From positions 1 through 64,000 of the forward strand of contig NZ_LMRG01000006.1 of assembly GCF_001425605.1 (NCBI RefSeq): a stretch of 64,000 bases of DNA, written 5' to 3'. The notes under the pieces are model-generated. The model was not told the origin of the DNA. It ran no database searches and worked only from the letters and a program-made list of their open reading frames with translations. Position numbers and translations under genes: made by a program. Positions 39,143-48,555 of this stretch are shown piece after piece (the first letter of the stretch is position 1; each line of letters opens with the position of its first letter). Origin of the DNA: Rhizobium sp. Leaf453 (GTDB taxonomy: Bacteria > Pseudomonadota > Alphaproteobacteria > Rhizobiales > Rhizobiaceae).

Positions 39143-39541
39143 TCAGTACTCGACTCTACCAAGCTTCCTCGTCAACAGACGAAGCCGTAGGGCGAAGACC
39201 GACCGACTGGACGCAGAGTCAGTGGTCAGGATATTCAGCTCTTTCGATCTGGTTGACCGTGCTGTCTCGGTCTGGCACCAACTCCATGGCTTCTCCAGCA
39301 ACATTGCGTGGTTGCCCATGATGCGATGAACCCGCTTGGCGTTGACGACAGGCTTGTCGGCGGTTCGCCTTTCACGATTGAGGAGCGCGGCGATCCGCCG
39401 ATAGCCATAGGTTGGCCTTTGATCCACCAGCCTTCGGATGGCGGGCAGAAGCTCTGCATCCTCGACCTTGTGGTATAGTCCGCGCGGCTTTGATTTGCCT
39501 CTCAGCCGCTCGACGAGGCTGGATCGGGAGACGCCCGGCAT
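39143..39541 (-). pseudogene. IS3-family OrfB fragment
   Basis: The minus-strand frame reads RSSLVERLRGKSKPRGLYHK and LVDQRPTYGYRRIAALLNRE then NAKRVHRIM, the pre-catalytic part of an IS3-family (IS2/IS407-like) OrfB. After LLLEKPW it leaves the family pattern, and no rve (DDE) domain follows. OrfA was not found in 39542-39859, which holds nothing else recognisable. Confidence 0.75.
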
Positions 39542-39859
39542 GCCTGCGGGGCCTTCATCGGAAACCGTCCTTCGGCAACAAGATCGGCCGCGAGATCCGT
39601 TTTTTGAGTCCGCCTTGGAAAGGGCTTAGAAGTCGCGGACGCTCTGGGGTGTCGCTAGCTACATGAATAAAACCTGCAGAGGCTTCTTGCGGATGGGGTC
39701 GTTCAATGGGTCAACCGTGTGATTGCCGTTCTGGATTAGAAGGAGCTGGCCGGGTTCTGCGAATTCAATCCGGTCTATCTCAATCTAACAAACCTGCCAC
39801 GAGTGACGACGTTAGTTCATCGCTGTAGGCTGGGCCTGCTGTGCCGTGTCGTAGTCGTG

Positions 39860-40132
39860 CTATGCTTGTTTGAATACCGTTTGCTTGACCACCTTTCCGT
39901 TCTCAATAACGGACGCTGTCCCAATCAACGCTTCTTTGGGGCCGTGATCACATGTCTTGCCGCCGAAACGACGTTCGATTGCTTCGGCGATGGTAATCCC
40001 TGAAAAGACGATGATTTCTTCCTGTACCAAGCGGCCATCGCCATCGAATCTCATGGGATGAATGAAAACGTTTCGACCCTGACTATCATCCATTTGGCGT
40101 TGTTTCACTGCAGGCGTCCCCGACGTGCTCAT
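39860..40132 (-). CDS. Small conserved-type hypothetical protein
   Basis: 90 residues from ATG 40132 with AGGAAAGG at 3-10 nt upstream. It is mixed alpha/beta: NVFIHPMRFDGDGRLVQEEI, IVFSGITIAEAIERRFGGKT, then GTASVIENGKVVKQTVFK. It looks like an intact soluble protein, but the family is not recognised. It sits between transposase debris and another intact small gene. Confidence 0.6.
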   Translation of the reverse strand: MSTSGTPAVKQRQMDDSQGRNVFIHPMRFDGDGRLVQEEIIVFSGITIAEAIERRFGGKTCDHGPKEALIGTASVIENGKVVKQTVFKQA

Positions 40133-40216
40133 ACCTTTCCTGGTATCGCACCGAACGATCGAATAAACGCTCGGCCATATTACTTTTCGTGAGCGTCATG
40201 TTTGTCATTCTAACCT

Positions 40217-40405
40217 TCATACTGGAAGTGGAGTTGATCGGATCTCCTTCACCGTCTCTTCAATTGCGAGCAGAACTTCCTCCAGCGTCCAGCCCGCACT
40301 TCCGGCTCGATCAATCAAACCGGCTACGAACGGATGAATGAGCTCTTCGCACTCGATCGAGCGGTTCATATCCCCGATTGCATGCTTGGGTGTCGGAAAT
40401 GACAT
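40217..40405 (-). CDS. Small helical protein under an EcfG-type promoter
   Basis: 62 residues, ATG 40405 with AGGAGAC at 5 nt. It is a helical sequence ending with RAGSAGWTLEEVLLAIEETV. The AGWTLEEVLLAIEE part is similar in style to the end of the product at 62762-63025 (ESVGWPLDIAEEAIHHLA), so they may share a fold. A perfect EcfG-type promoter lies 22-46 bp upstream. Probable general-stress protein of unknown action. Confidence 0.72.
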   Translation of the reverse strand: MSFPTPKHAIGDMNRSIECEELIHPFVAGLIDRAGSAGWTLEEVLLAIEETVKEIRSTPLPV

Positions 40406-40426
40406 TTAAAGTCTCCTCACTCATTG

Positions 40427-40451
40427 AACGCTGCGGAATTAGGATCGTTCC
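40427..40451 (-). promoter_or_regulatory. Perfect EcfG-type promoter (GGAAC-N16-CGTT)
   Basis: GGAAC (40447-40451), 16-nt spacer, CGTT (40427-40430) on the minus strand, ideally placed for the gene starting at 40405. Confidence 0.78.
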
Positions 40452-40599
40452 TCCGCAGAACATATTAGCGTTACCGTCGTTTTGCTGATGCTAATCGAAG
40501 GCCGATTGCCAACGTCCGGCGCAAGACCTGGCGAAAGCCAGCCTCCAATGCCAAGTCTCAACCGTTGCCCCGCGGCATGTGGCGCGGCCGGATTATTAG

Positions 40600-41184
40600 G
40601 TGATCTCGCTACGGAATGTCCGGCCGTTTTTTACATCATACCCTGCCGATAAGGGGGTGGCGATCATCTATGTCAATCACCGCATGGACGAGATCGCCCG
40701 CATTACCGACCGCGCGACAATCCTGCGCGACGACCGTCACTTCATCACCGCGCCGCTCTGCGAATTACCGATCGACACGATGGTCGAGCATATCGTCGGA
40801 CGGCGCTCGAAAGGTGCCTCGGACGTCGAGGGCGGCGCAGCCGTCCGGGGCGATGTGCTTCTGGAACTGAAGAATGTCAGCGGCCGGCACAGGCCGAAAC
40901 ACGCTTCCCTGACACTGCATCGCGTTGGATTGCTGGGCTCGCCGGCCTGCTCGGTTCCAGCGGCTCGGCGCTGGCACTGGTGATCCCCGGCATTGATCCC
41001 GGACGTTAATGGCGAAATCCGCATCAAGGGCGGCGCGATGGCGATCCGTAAGCGGGGCGATGCGATGGCTGAGAGTGTGGCGCTCGTGCCGGAAGCACGC
41101 GCGACGAGGGGCATCCCCGCCCATTTGCTCGCCTCCAACATGATCCTCGCCGGCATCGACCGGCTTTCCGCAGGCGGGTTCGTA
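40600..41184 (+). pseudogene. Sugar ABC-transporter ATPase (RbsA/MglA-type) fossil
   Basis: It begins mid-protein: GVAIIYVNHRMDEIARITDR then ATILRDDRHFITAPLCELPI and VEHIVGRRSKG, the end of the first nucleotide-binding domain of a tandem sugar ATPase. It then reads VLLELKNVSGRHRP (second domain). A frameshift near 40920 moves to IAGLAGLLGSSGSALALVIP; another near 41005 moves to GEIRIKGGAMAIRKRGDAMA and SNMILAGIDRLSAGGFVDD. Both ends of the gene are missing, and the 3' end is joined directly to a uvrA fragment on the opposite strand. Confidence 0.82.
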
Positions 41185-41301
41185 GATGACGAGCGCGTCC
41201 CGCGGGATGTCGATGTCGACGTTCTTGAGATTATGTTCCCGTGCACCTCGGACACGAACGAGGCATTGAAGCCTTTCGGTTGCCTCCATTGGGTCGTCCA
41301 T
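41185..41301 (-). pseudogene. UvrA N-terminal fossil
   Basis: The minus-strand frame reads VRVRGAREHNLKNVDIDIPR then DALVI, the first strand and helix of UvrA-type excinuclease ATPases; the Walker A motif that should follow is replaced by antisense ATPase sequence. Only about 39 codons remain. Confidence 0.65.
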
Positions 41302-41736
41302 AGGTCATTTCGGCATCGGATTTCCTGCAGTTGCACGTCGGGCGGAGATTGTTCATGAGATCGCGCAGTTCCCGCAGTTAGCGGAGAACGTTGCACAGCA
41401 AGGATAGTCCGGAACTTCGGACACAAACTGATGGTCGTCAACTACGACAACCGTCAAACACCCTACTATTGCTCACGAATGCGTACAGGAACAACTTGTT
41501 GGCATGGACTTTAAGAATGGAGGCTTGCGAGGACAGTGATCTTAGGGCTGAATTAGCGCTACCGCCTGACAGCCGAGGTGGCGTCTCTCCAAAGCGCTGC
41601 TATCTCACATTTATCGCAATGCGTCACCGAAGAAGCTCGACCGATTACGAACTTCGCCGGGCATGGATCAAATTGCCCGGCAACGAGTTCTGGTTGGCAA
41701 CTAACGAGTTGACGAATTTTTCACTGCAATTGTCTG
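41302..41736. other. Intergenic region upstream of the glycan locus
   Basis: About 435 bp. A long frame (41391-41777) overlaps the start of the glycosyltransferase and has no ribosome site or family pattern. The glycan-operon promoter should lie here; none was recognised with confidence. Confidence 0.3.
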
Positions 41737-42882
41737 ATGAGCCTGCCTTTGAAAAAAAAACGGATCGTTGTCATTAGCGACTTCCAGGACGGCGGCATAT
41801 TTCCGTCGCGTGTACCTGATTTTAAGGAATTTCTCGCTCACTGGTCGCAGCGCACATGTGAGTTACCGTTTGGATCTCAGGAACATAACGATTGTGTCGT
41901 TACGGGCGGTTATCTCGATCGACTTCCGCTCGCCTGCGTCAAGGTGGGAATGGTTGATGTCGCCGAAATTTGGAGCCATTGGCGAGGTGATGATCCGCCG
42001 TTGCTCGATCAAAGTAGGGCACCGTTTATCTTCCGGCGCTCGTTCCGGATGAATGGTCCCGAGACGCCGTTTGCCTCCAATGACATGCTCGCTCACATTG
42101 CGGCATTCGGAGCTCCGGACATATTGTGCGTTTGGGGGCTCGGTGTTTCCGAGGAAATTCTGGAAGCCTGCAATGACAGCTACAAGATCTATAATTCCAT
42201 TGACGCCCCGGCGCTGCGCGTTCCACCCGAAGTAAGCCGGCATTTCGATTTGGTGATCACCGGCGCCGAGTGGCAATCGCAAGAGGTCGTCGCTCGGCAC
42301 CCGGCCATGAAAACCGCAATCCTGCCAATCGGGCCGGAATTTGCGTCGGACGTCATGTTTTATCCAATGGATGAGCCAAAGATCTACGACATCATCTATG
42401 TCGCCGCCGCTCAGGCCTACAAGCGCCATGACATTCTTTTCGATGCGATGGCCAAGCTGCCGCGCAGCATTCGTGCTCTATGTGTGTTCGGTTACGGGGA
42501 ATTGAGCGAGGATCTTCGTAGCCGCGCCCAGGAGCTTGACATTAATGTGGAGTTTGTTGGGCCGCCTGGCGTTGCGTATGCCGAGGTAAACAAGCTCATG
42601 AACCAGGCTAAAATGGGTGTCGTATGCGGAGTGGATGATGGGGCTCCGGCTATCCTGACGGAATACATGCTTGCCGGCCTTCCCGTCCTTGCCAACGAGG
42701 CTCTCCGCTGCGGACTGCAATACATCACGGCGCAAACAGGGCGCACATCGTCAGCTGAGAATTTTCACGAGGCGGTCATCGATATGCTCGCGACGCTTTC
42801 AAATTTTTCTCCGAGGCAAGCGGTGCTGGACAACTGGACATGGCCTCATTCGGTGCGCAGACTGCAGGCTTTCATAAGGTAA
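41737..42882 (+). CDS. Glycosyltransferase, GT-B fold
   Basis: 381 residues. Start ATG 41737 (MSLPLKKKRIVVISDFQDGG) is the first in frame, though its ribosome site is weak. The second half has the GT4/GT1-like donor domain: YDIIYVAAAQAYKRHDILFD at its beginning, a VEFVGPPGVAYAEVNKLM segment, and the sugar-nucleotide region DDGAPAILTEYMLAGLPVLA with the conserved E. The N-terminal acceptor domain is not typical of a named family. First gene of a four-gene set with many glycan enzymes; probably adds a sugar to a lipid-linked or polymer acceptor at the inner face of the membrane. Confidence 0.85.
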   Translation: MSLPLKKKRIVVISDFQDGGIFPSRVPDFKEFLAHWSQRTCELPFGSQEHNDCVVTGGYLDRLPLACVKVGMVDVAEIWSHWRGDDPPLLDQSRAPFIFRRSFRMNGPETPFASNDMLAHIAAFGAPDILCVWGLGVSEEILEACNDSYKIYNSIDAPALRVPPEVSRHFDLVITGAEWQSQEVVARHPAMKTAILPIGPEFASDVMFYPMDEPKIYDIIYVAAAQAYKRHDILFDAMAKLPRSIRALCVFGYGELSEDLRSRAQELDINVEFVGPPGVAYAEVNKLMNQAKMGVVCGVDDGAPAILTEYMLAGLPVLANEALRCGLQYITAQTGRTSSAENFHEAVIDMLATLSNFSPRQAVLDNWTWPHSVRRLQAFIR

Positions 42883-42964
42883 GTGGGCGCAAGAATATTC
42901 AAGCGAAAGCGGAACAAACCGAGAGAGTTGTAGTTTGCGTTCGTCTCTCAAGCGCGGATGTTCA

Positions 42965-45307
42965 ATGAATCTCTCCAGTTCTTTTCCCGTAGGGTCCCGT
43001 ACAGTCCCTGTCCGTCACGCCCCCCTGATATGCTTTTCTCACCTGCGTTGGGATTTTGTGTTGCAGCGGCCGCAACACTTGATGGAGCGTTTTTCCAAGG
43101 CGCGGCAGGTCTTCTTCTTTGAAGAGTTCATCCCGACCGACCATCATCTTGCTTATATGGAGATTCATCCGTTCGAAGGAACGATAGTCAAATCCATTCG
43201 TCCACGAATTCCGCATTGGTGGAGCGACGAGGAAAGGGAGCGAGCGCTCGGCAAATTGCTCGACGAGCTTCTAGCACTTTATGGCGTCATGAAACCAATT
43301 CTTTGGTTCTACACGCCGGTGATGTACAGCTTCGCCCGCCATGTAGACGCATCCGCCGTGATCTACGACTGCATGGACGAGTTGGCGAATTTCAAATTCG
43401 CGCCGGCGGGACTGAGGGAAACCGAGTCGGCGCTCATCGGGCGAGCGGACGTAGTTTTCACGGGTGGTCACAGTCTCTATCAAGCCAAGCGCCATCTGCA
43501 CGACAACATCCATCCATTTCCGTCGAGCGTCGATGTCGGCCATTTTCATGCCGCTCGCACGAACCGTGACGAGCCGTTGGATCAACGGTCCATAAGGGGT
43601 ACGAAACTTGGATACTATGGTGTCATCGACGAGCGTCTTGATCTCGAACTGATTGCGCAGGTCGCTCAGGCGCGACCCCACCTATCTTTCGTCTTCATTG
43701 GCCCCGTCGCCAAGATCGCTCCCGAGGACCTACCGCGCGCCGCAAACATTCACTATCTCGGCCAGAAGAGTTACGAAGAGCTGCCTGCTTATCTTTCTGG
43801 ATGGGATGTCGCCCTGATGCCATTTGCGTTGAACGACGCAACAAAATTCATAAGCCCAACCAAAACGCCGGAATATCTGGCGGCAGGTCGACCTGTCGTT
43901 AGTACGGCAATTACAGATGTCGTTCGCCATTATGGCGATGTTGATGGCGTTTTTGTCGCCAAGGATGCAGACCGTTTCGTTGTAGCATGTGACGAGGCAC
44001 TTGCTCTCAGTCGCGGCACCCACGATTGGGTGAAGCCGGTCGATGCCATGCTTGCAGGACTATCCTGGGACGAGACATTCCTGGCGATGGAAACTTTGGT
44101 CAATGAGGCCATTGGACGCCAAGACGGTTTGCAGGTGCCTAAGATACGGTATCCTGAAAAAGCAAGATCCAGAACACCATCGCGATACGACTACCTTATC
44201 GTGGGCGCCGGATTTGCGGGCTCGGTTCTAGCCGAAAGGCTCGCATCGGAAGGCGGAAAGCGCGTGCTTCTGTGCGATCGGCGACCCCACATCGGCGGCA
44301 ATGCCTACGATTTCCACAATGACGACGGTATTCTCGTCCATAAATATGGACCCCATATCTTCCACACCAACAGCCAAGAAGTTTTCAGTTACCTGTCGCA
44401 GTTTACCGCCTGGAGGCCGTACGAGCACAGGGTGCTGGCGCAAGTTGGCGATCTCCGTCTGCCTGTTCCGATCAACAGGACGACGCTGAATGCTCTCTAC
44501 GGGCTCGATCTGAAGAATGAAGAAGAAGCGGCGTCGTTTCTGGCAAGCCGTGCAGAGGCGTGCGATACGATCAGGACTTCGAAGGATGTGGTCATTTCGC
44601 AGGTCGGGAGCGACTTGTATCGGACGTTTTTCGAGGGCTACACCCGCAAACAATGGGGGCTCGATCCCTCCCAATTGGACAAGTCGGTGACGGCGCGTGT
44701 CCCCACACGCACTAATACCGACGATCGCTATTTCCTCGACACGTATCAGGCGATGCCGCTGAATGGCTACACCGAGATGTTCGAAAAAATGCTCGATCAC
44801 GATAACATCACTGTCAGGACAGGTACGGAATATCTCGAGTTGCAAGGGTTGGCAGCTCAGACGATATTCACCGGGCCGATCGATGAATATTTTGATTATC
44901 GTTTTGGCCGGCTGCCTTATCGCAGCCTGACGTTCCGGCACGAGACCCATAATGCGCGGCGCGTGCTTCCGGTCGGGGTCGTCAACCATCCATCCGAGGA
45001 CGTTCCCTACACCCGCGTCACCGAATACAAGCATCTAACGGGACAGGTTCATTCCAAGACCACCCTCTGTTACGAGTTTGCCAGCGGCAGCGGGGACCCT
45101 TACTATCCGATCCCTCGACCTGAAAATCAGGCGCTTTACAAACAATATGAAGCGTTGGCTAAAGAACGCTCGGACGTGACATTTGTCGGCCGTCTCGGAA
45201 CATACAAATATTACAACATGGATCAGGTCGTTGGTCAGGCTTTGGCGACCTATCGGCGGATGGCGAAGAAGGTTCGGGCCGAAACCGTGGCCGCCGACGC
45301 GCGATGA
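42965..45307 (+). CDS. glf: Fusion: glycosyltransferase + UDP-galactopyranose mutase
   Basis: About 780 residues; ATG 42965 was taken, a TTG at 42935 is the alternative. Residues 15-390 are a GT-B glycosyltransferase (LRWDFVLQRPQHLMERF, YDCMDELANF, and a donor part with NIHYLGQKSYEELPAYLSGW and PTKTPEYLAAGRPVVS). Residues about 400-775 are a complete UDP-galactopyranose mutase: FAD-binding IVGAGFAGSVLAERLA, HIGGNAYDF, KYGPHIFHTN, then YTRKQWGLDP and ETHNARRVLPVGVVNHPSED. Glf turns UDP-galactopyranose into UDP-galactofuranose, so the attached transferase is probably a galactofuranosyltransferase (inference). The next gene overlaps its stop as ATGA. Confidence 0.93.
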   Translation: MNLSSSFPVGSRTVPVRHAPLICFSHLRWDFVLQRPQHLMERFSKARQVFFFEEFIPTDHHLAYMEIHPFEGTIVKSIRPRIPHWWSDEERERALGKLLDELLALYGVMKPILWFYTPVMYSFARHVDASAVIYDCMDELANFKFAPAGLRETESALIGRADVVFTGGHSLYQAKRHLHDNIHPFPSSVDVGHFHAARTNRDEPLDQRSIRGTKLGYYGVIDERLDLELIAQVAQARPHLSFVFIGPVAKIAPEDLPRAANIHYLGQKSYEELPAYLSGWDVALMPFALNDATKFISPTKTPEYLAAGRPVVSTAITDVVRHYGDVDGVFVAKDADRFVVACDEALALSRGTHDWVKPVDAMLAGLSWDETFLAMETLVNEAIGRQDGLQVPKIRYPEKARSRTPSRYDYLIVGAGFAGSVLAERLASEGGKRVLLCDRRPHIGGNAYDFHNDDGILVHKYGPHIFHTNSQEVFSYLSQFTAWRPYEHRVLAQVGDLRLPVPINRTTLNALYGLDLKNEEEAASFLASRAEACDTIRTSKDVVISQVGSDLYRTFFEGYTRKQWGLDPSQLDKSVTARVPTRTNTDDRYFLDTYQAMPLNGYTEMFEKMLDHDNITVRTGTEYLELQGLAAQTIFTGPIDEYFDYRFGRLPYRSLTFRHETHNARRVLPVGVVNHPSEDVPYTRVTEYKHLTGQVHSKTTLCYEFASGSGDPYYPIPRPENQALYKQYEALAKERSDVTFVGRLGTYKYYNMDQVVGQALATYRRMAKKVRAETVAADAR

Positions 45308-48300
45308 ACGGCAAACGATCACGTATCGTCCTGGCGACAGACAGCCTCGACCCATCCGGAATGGGCGAGCACATGTTGACACTTGGTTGCGCGCTTCAAC
45401 CGCAATTCGACGTCACGCTTGCCGCGCTCGACAAGAGCGGGGTGTGTCTGCTGGAGCGTGCGGCACGCAGTGGCCTCTCTGTGAAGGCGATTGACAATGA
45501 TAAAGAGTTTGGAGGCTGGCTGAAGACGGATGATATTGCCCTGCTGCATGTTCATGCCGGTATCGGCTGGGAGGGTCATGGCCTCGCGCGCGCCGGAATT
45601 GCCAGTGGTATTCCGGTCATCCGTACCGAGCATCTTCCATACCTGCTAACCGATACCGATCAGCAAGCTCTTTATGCAATGGAAAGCGGGGACCTCGCGC
45701 ACCACATCGTCGTTTCGGAAGCATCGCGCGCAAGTTTCGAGGAACACGGTGTCGATGGCGACCGAATTACTGTTATTCGCAATGGGATACTTCCTTTAGA
45801 AGCGATGGATCAGCGCCCGCTTGACAGCGCTGGAGCCGAGCCTGGGTGCGGAAGAGTGCTGATCGCCGTGGCCCGGTTTTCCAAGCAAAAGGACCACGCG
45901 ACCCTGATCACCGCGATGTCTGAAGTGTTGCGGGAGCACCCCTCAACCATCCTGCGCCTTGTCGGAAAAGGTGAGGAGTTGGCAGCCGTTCGGGCACTGG
46001 TCGACGAACTCTCGCTTGGTCCGCATGTGGAATTTCTCGGACACCGGACTGATATCGCCGAGTTGATGGCAAGCGCCGACCTGTTCATTCTGCCTTCGCT
46101 CTTCGAAGGTTTGCCGCTTGCAGTGCTGGAGGCAATGTCGATTGGCTTGCCGGTGGTAGCCACCCGGATTGGCGGGACCGTCGAAGCTTTGGGTTCTGAT
46201 CATCCATTTCTCTGTGAGGTCAGCAATCCGTGTGCATTGGCAGCGACGATAATGGCCGCTCTCGGCGACATGGACCGGGCGCGGATCGCCGGACAGGCCA
46301 GTCGCGAGCGGTTTCAAGCGGAGTTTTCAGCACAGCGCATGGCCGATCAAACGGCCGATGTGTATCGCCGCTTTCTTCCTCGACAGACAGAAGACACACA
46401 AGGACACGTCGACATGAATAAGACACGCATCGGCTTCATCGGTGTCGGAGGTATCGCGCACCGGCATCTCGATATCCTATCCGGGTTCGAGGATGTGAGC
46501 CTTGTGGCTTTCGCAGACCCCGATTTCAGCCGCGCAGAGCACGCCGCGTCGCGTTTTGGCGCGCGAGCGTTCGACAACCACGCCGCAATGCTGGCCGATG
46601 AGGCCCTGGATGCGGTCTACATCTGCATTCCGCCGTTTGCCCACGGCGCGGCGGAGCGCGACCTGATCGCGCGGGGTACTCCGTTCTTTGTCGAAAAGCC
46701 AATCACGCTTGATCTTGGTTTGGCGGAGGAGCTTGCCGCTGCTGTCGAAGCTACAAAGTTGATCACTGCGGTAGGCTATCATTGGCGGTACCTCGACACG
46801 GTCGAAGAAGCGCGTCGATTGCTGGCCGATAATCCTGCGCAACTGCTTTCAGGCTATTGGCTGGACCAGACGCCACCGCCGCAATGGTGGTGGAAGAACG
46901 ATCGCTCGGGCGGGCAGATCGTGGAGCAAACGACCCATATCATTGATCTGGCGCGATATCTCATCGGGGAGGTTCAAGAGGTCTATGGCCGTGTCGGCTT
47001 CAGGGACCGGGCGGAATTTCCCGGCCTTGACGTTCCGTCCGTGACAACCGCAAGCCTTACCTTTCAATCAGGGGTGATTGCCAATATCGCATCCACTTGT
47101 CTTCTCGGCTGGAACCACAAGGTCGGGCTCAATATCTTTGCCGACCGGCTCGCGATCGAACTTACCGACCACGATATCATGGTCGACGTAGGCGCCGGCC
47201 GGCCGGTGCGCCAAGCCGAAGGGGATCCCGTCTGGCGTGAAGATCGTGATTTCATTGATGCGGTGCGCGGCGGCGACAATCATATTCGCTGCGCTTATGG
47301 AGACGCATTGGCGACGCACAGGCTTGCGCTGGCGGTTGTTTCCTCTGCTCGCGGCGGCGAGCCCGTTAAGATTGAACTGCCTAACGTCCACCGCAATCCA
47401 ATGGCACCCTTGTTGTATCAACCGCGTTTCGATCCACCGCAAAGCTTGCCGCCGGGCCACCGCAAAGTTCGCTCACTCGGCGTGGAAGCACCTGGGAAAG
47501 CTTACTTTCTTGAGTACGAGGAAGGTCCGCCCGCCGAAGGCCAGATACGACTTGACACGCTGTACACCGGGTTTTCCGCCGGTACCGAACTGACGTTCAT
47601 GAAAAATACCAACCCGTACTTCCACTCTCGCTTTGATGGAGGGCGTGGCGTTTTCCTCGAAAACGAGCCCGATCTCCATTACCCGGTCCCGTTCCTTGGC
47701 TATATGGAAGTCGCTCGGGTTTCGGAATCGAGGACACATGGTTTTGCGGAGGGGGCGACTGTTGCCACGACGTTTGCCCACAAGACGGGCCATACCGCAG
47801 ATCCATATCACGACGTTCTGATCCCTTTTCCGGACGATCTCGACCCCGTACTTGGCATTTTTGTCGCGCAGATGGGGCCGATCGCCGCCAACGGTATCCT
47901 CCATGCCGACGAGGATGCGCTGGGAACGAACGTTTCCGCTCTCGGTGCCGGAATCGTTGGCCGGCAAGTGGTCGTGCTCGGTGCAGGCACGGTCGGCTTG
48001 ATGACCGCGCTGTTCGCGCAGAGGGCGGGCGCCTCGTCCGTTGTCGTTGCCGATCCTTCGCAATTCCGGCGCGACAAGGCAGAAGCCCTTGGCCTTATCG
48101 CCATGGGCGAGGATGACGTTTGGCAGCATGCGAAAGCGCGGTGGCACAATGGCGGCCAGGATCGCGGCGCCGATGTCGTTTTCCAGACGCGAGCGCACGT
48201 GCGGAGCTTGCATATTGCGTTGAAAACGCTGCGTCCGCAGGGGACGGTTGTCGATCTCGCTTTCTACCAGGGTGGGGCGGATGCCTTGCGGCTGGGTGAG

Positions 48301-48555
48301 GAGTTTCATCACAACGGGCTCAATCTACGCTGCGCGCAGATCAACCGCGTGCCGCGTGGCCTGGCGACACTATGGGACCGTCGCCGGCTTGCCGAAGAAA
48401 CAATCGGTCTCTTGAAAAGTCATGGAAAGCTCATCCGCGAGCACATGATCACACATATCGTTCCGTTCGACGATGGACCGGCATTCCTTGCTGATCTCGT
48501 TGAAAACCGGCCAGAATTTCTGCAGATCGTTTTCAAGGTTTCCAATGATCACTGA
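45304..48555 (+). CDS. Three-part fusion: glycosyltransferase + Gfo/Idh/MocA oxidoreductase + zinc-type MDR
   Basis: 1083 residues without interruption. Residues 1-365 are a GT4 glycosyltransferase (LIAVARFSKQKDHATLITAM; VEFLGHRTDIAELMASADLF; PSLFEGLPLAVLEAMSIGLP). Residues 371-700 are a Gfo/Idh/MocA dehydrogenase (IGFIGVGGIAHRHLDIL; FFVEKPITLDLGLAEELAAA; GQIVEQTTHIIDLARY). Residues about 724-1083 are a medium-chain dehydrogenase-like domain (YTGFSAGTELTF; Rossmann motif VVLGAGTVGLMTALFAQ). The last two are also found together as a two-domain oxidoreductase in polysaccharide loci. An in-frame ATG at residue 371 has AAGGA 10 nt before it, so the oxidoreductase half could also be made alone. 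Probable role: make a modified sugar and transfer it. Confidence 0.9.
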   Translation: MNGKRSRIVLATDSLDPSGMGEHMLTLGCALQPQFDVTLAALDKSGVCLLERAARSGLSVKAIDNDKEFGGWLKTDDIALLHVHAGIGWEGHGLARAGIASGIPVIRTEHLPYLLTDTDQQALYAMESGDLAHHIVVSEASRASFEEHGVDGDRITVIRNGILPLEAMDQRPLDSAGAEPGCGRVLIAVARFSKQKDHATLITAMSEVLREHPSTILRLVGKGEELAAVRALVDELSLGPHVEFLGHRTDIAELMASADLFILPSLFEGLPLAVLEAMSIGLPVVATRIGGTVEALGSDHPFLCEVSNPCALAATIMAALGDMDRARIAGQASRERFQAEFSAQRMADQTADVYRRFLPRQTEDTQGHVDMNKTRIGFIGVGGIAHRHLDILSGFEDVSLVAFADPDFSRAEHAASRFGARAFDNHAAMLADEALDAVYICIPPFAHGAAERDLIARGTPFFVEKPITLDLGLAEELAAAVEATKLITAVGYHWRYLDTVEEARRLLADNPAQLLSGYWLDQTPPPQWWWKNDRSGGQIVEQTTHIIDLARYLIGEVQEVYGRVGFRDRAEFPGLDVPSVTTASLTFQSGVIANIASTCLLGWNHKVGLNIFADRLAIELTDHDIMVDVGAGRPVRQAEGDPVWREDRDFIDAVRGGDNHIRCAYGDALATHRLALAVVSSARGGEPVKIELPNVHRNPMAPLLYQPRFDPPQSLPPGHRKVRSLGVEAPGKAYFLEYEEGPPAEGQIRLDTLYTGFSAGTELTFMKNTNPYFHSRFDGGRGVFLENEPDLHYPVPFLGYMEVARVSESRTHGFAEGATVATTFAHKTGHTADPYHDVLIPFPDDLDPVLGIFVAQMGPIAANGILHADEDALGTNVSALGAGIVGRQVVVLGAGTVGLMTALFAQRAGASSVVVADPSQFRRDKAEALGLIAMGEDDVWQHAKARWHNGGQDRGADVVFQTRAHVRSLHIALKTLRPQGTVVDLAFYQGGADALRLGEEFHHNGLNLRCAQINRVPRGLATLWDRRRLAEETIGLLKSHGKLIREHMITHIVPFDDGPAFLADLVENRPEFLQIVFKVSNDH

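Noticed and set aside
41391-41777. 128-codon frame before the first glycosyltransferase
   Set aside because: No family pattern, and it overlaps the start of a well-supported gene.
42911-42935. GGAAC-N16-AGTT before the glf fusion
   Set aside because: The -10 box is off consensus and it lies in an apparent operon; probably chance.
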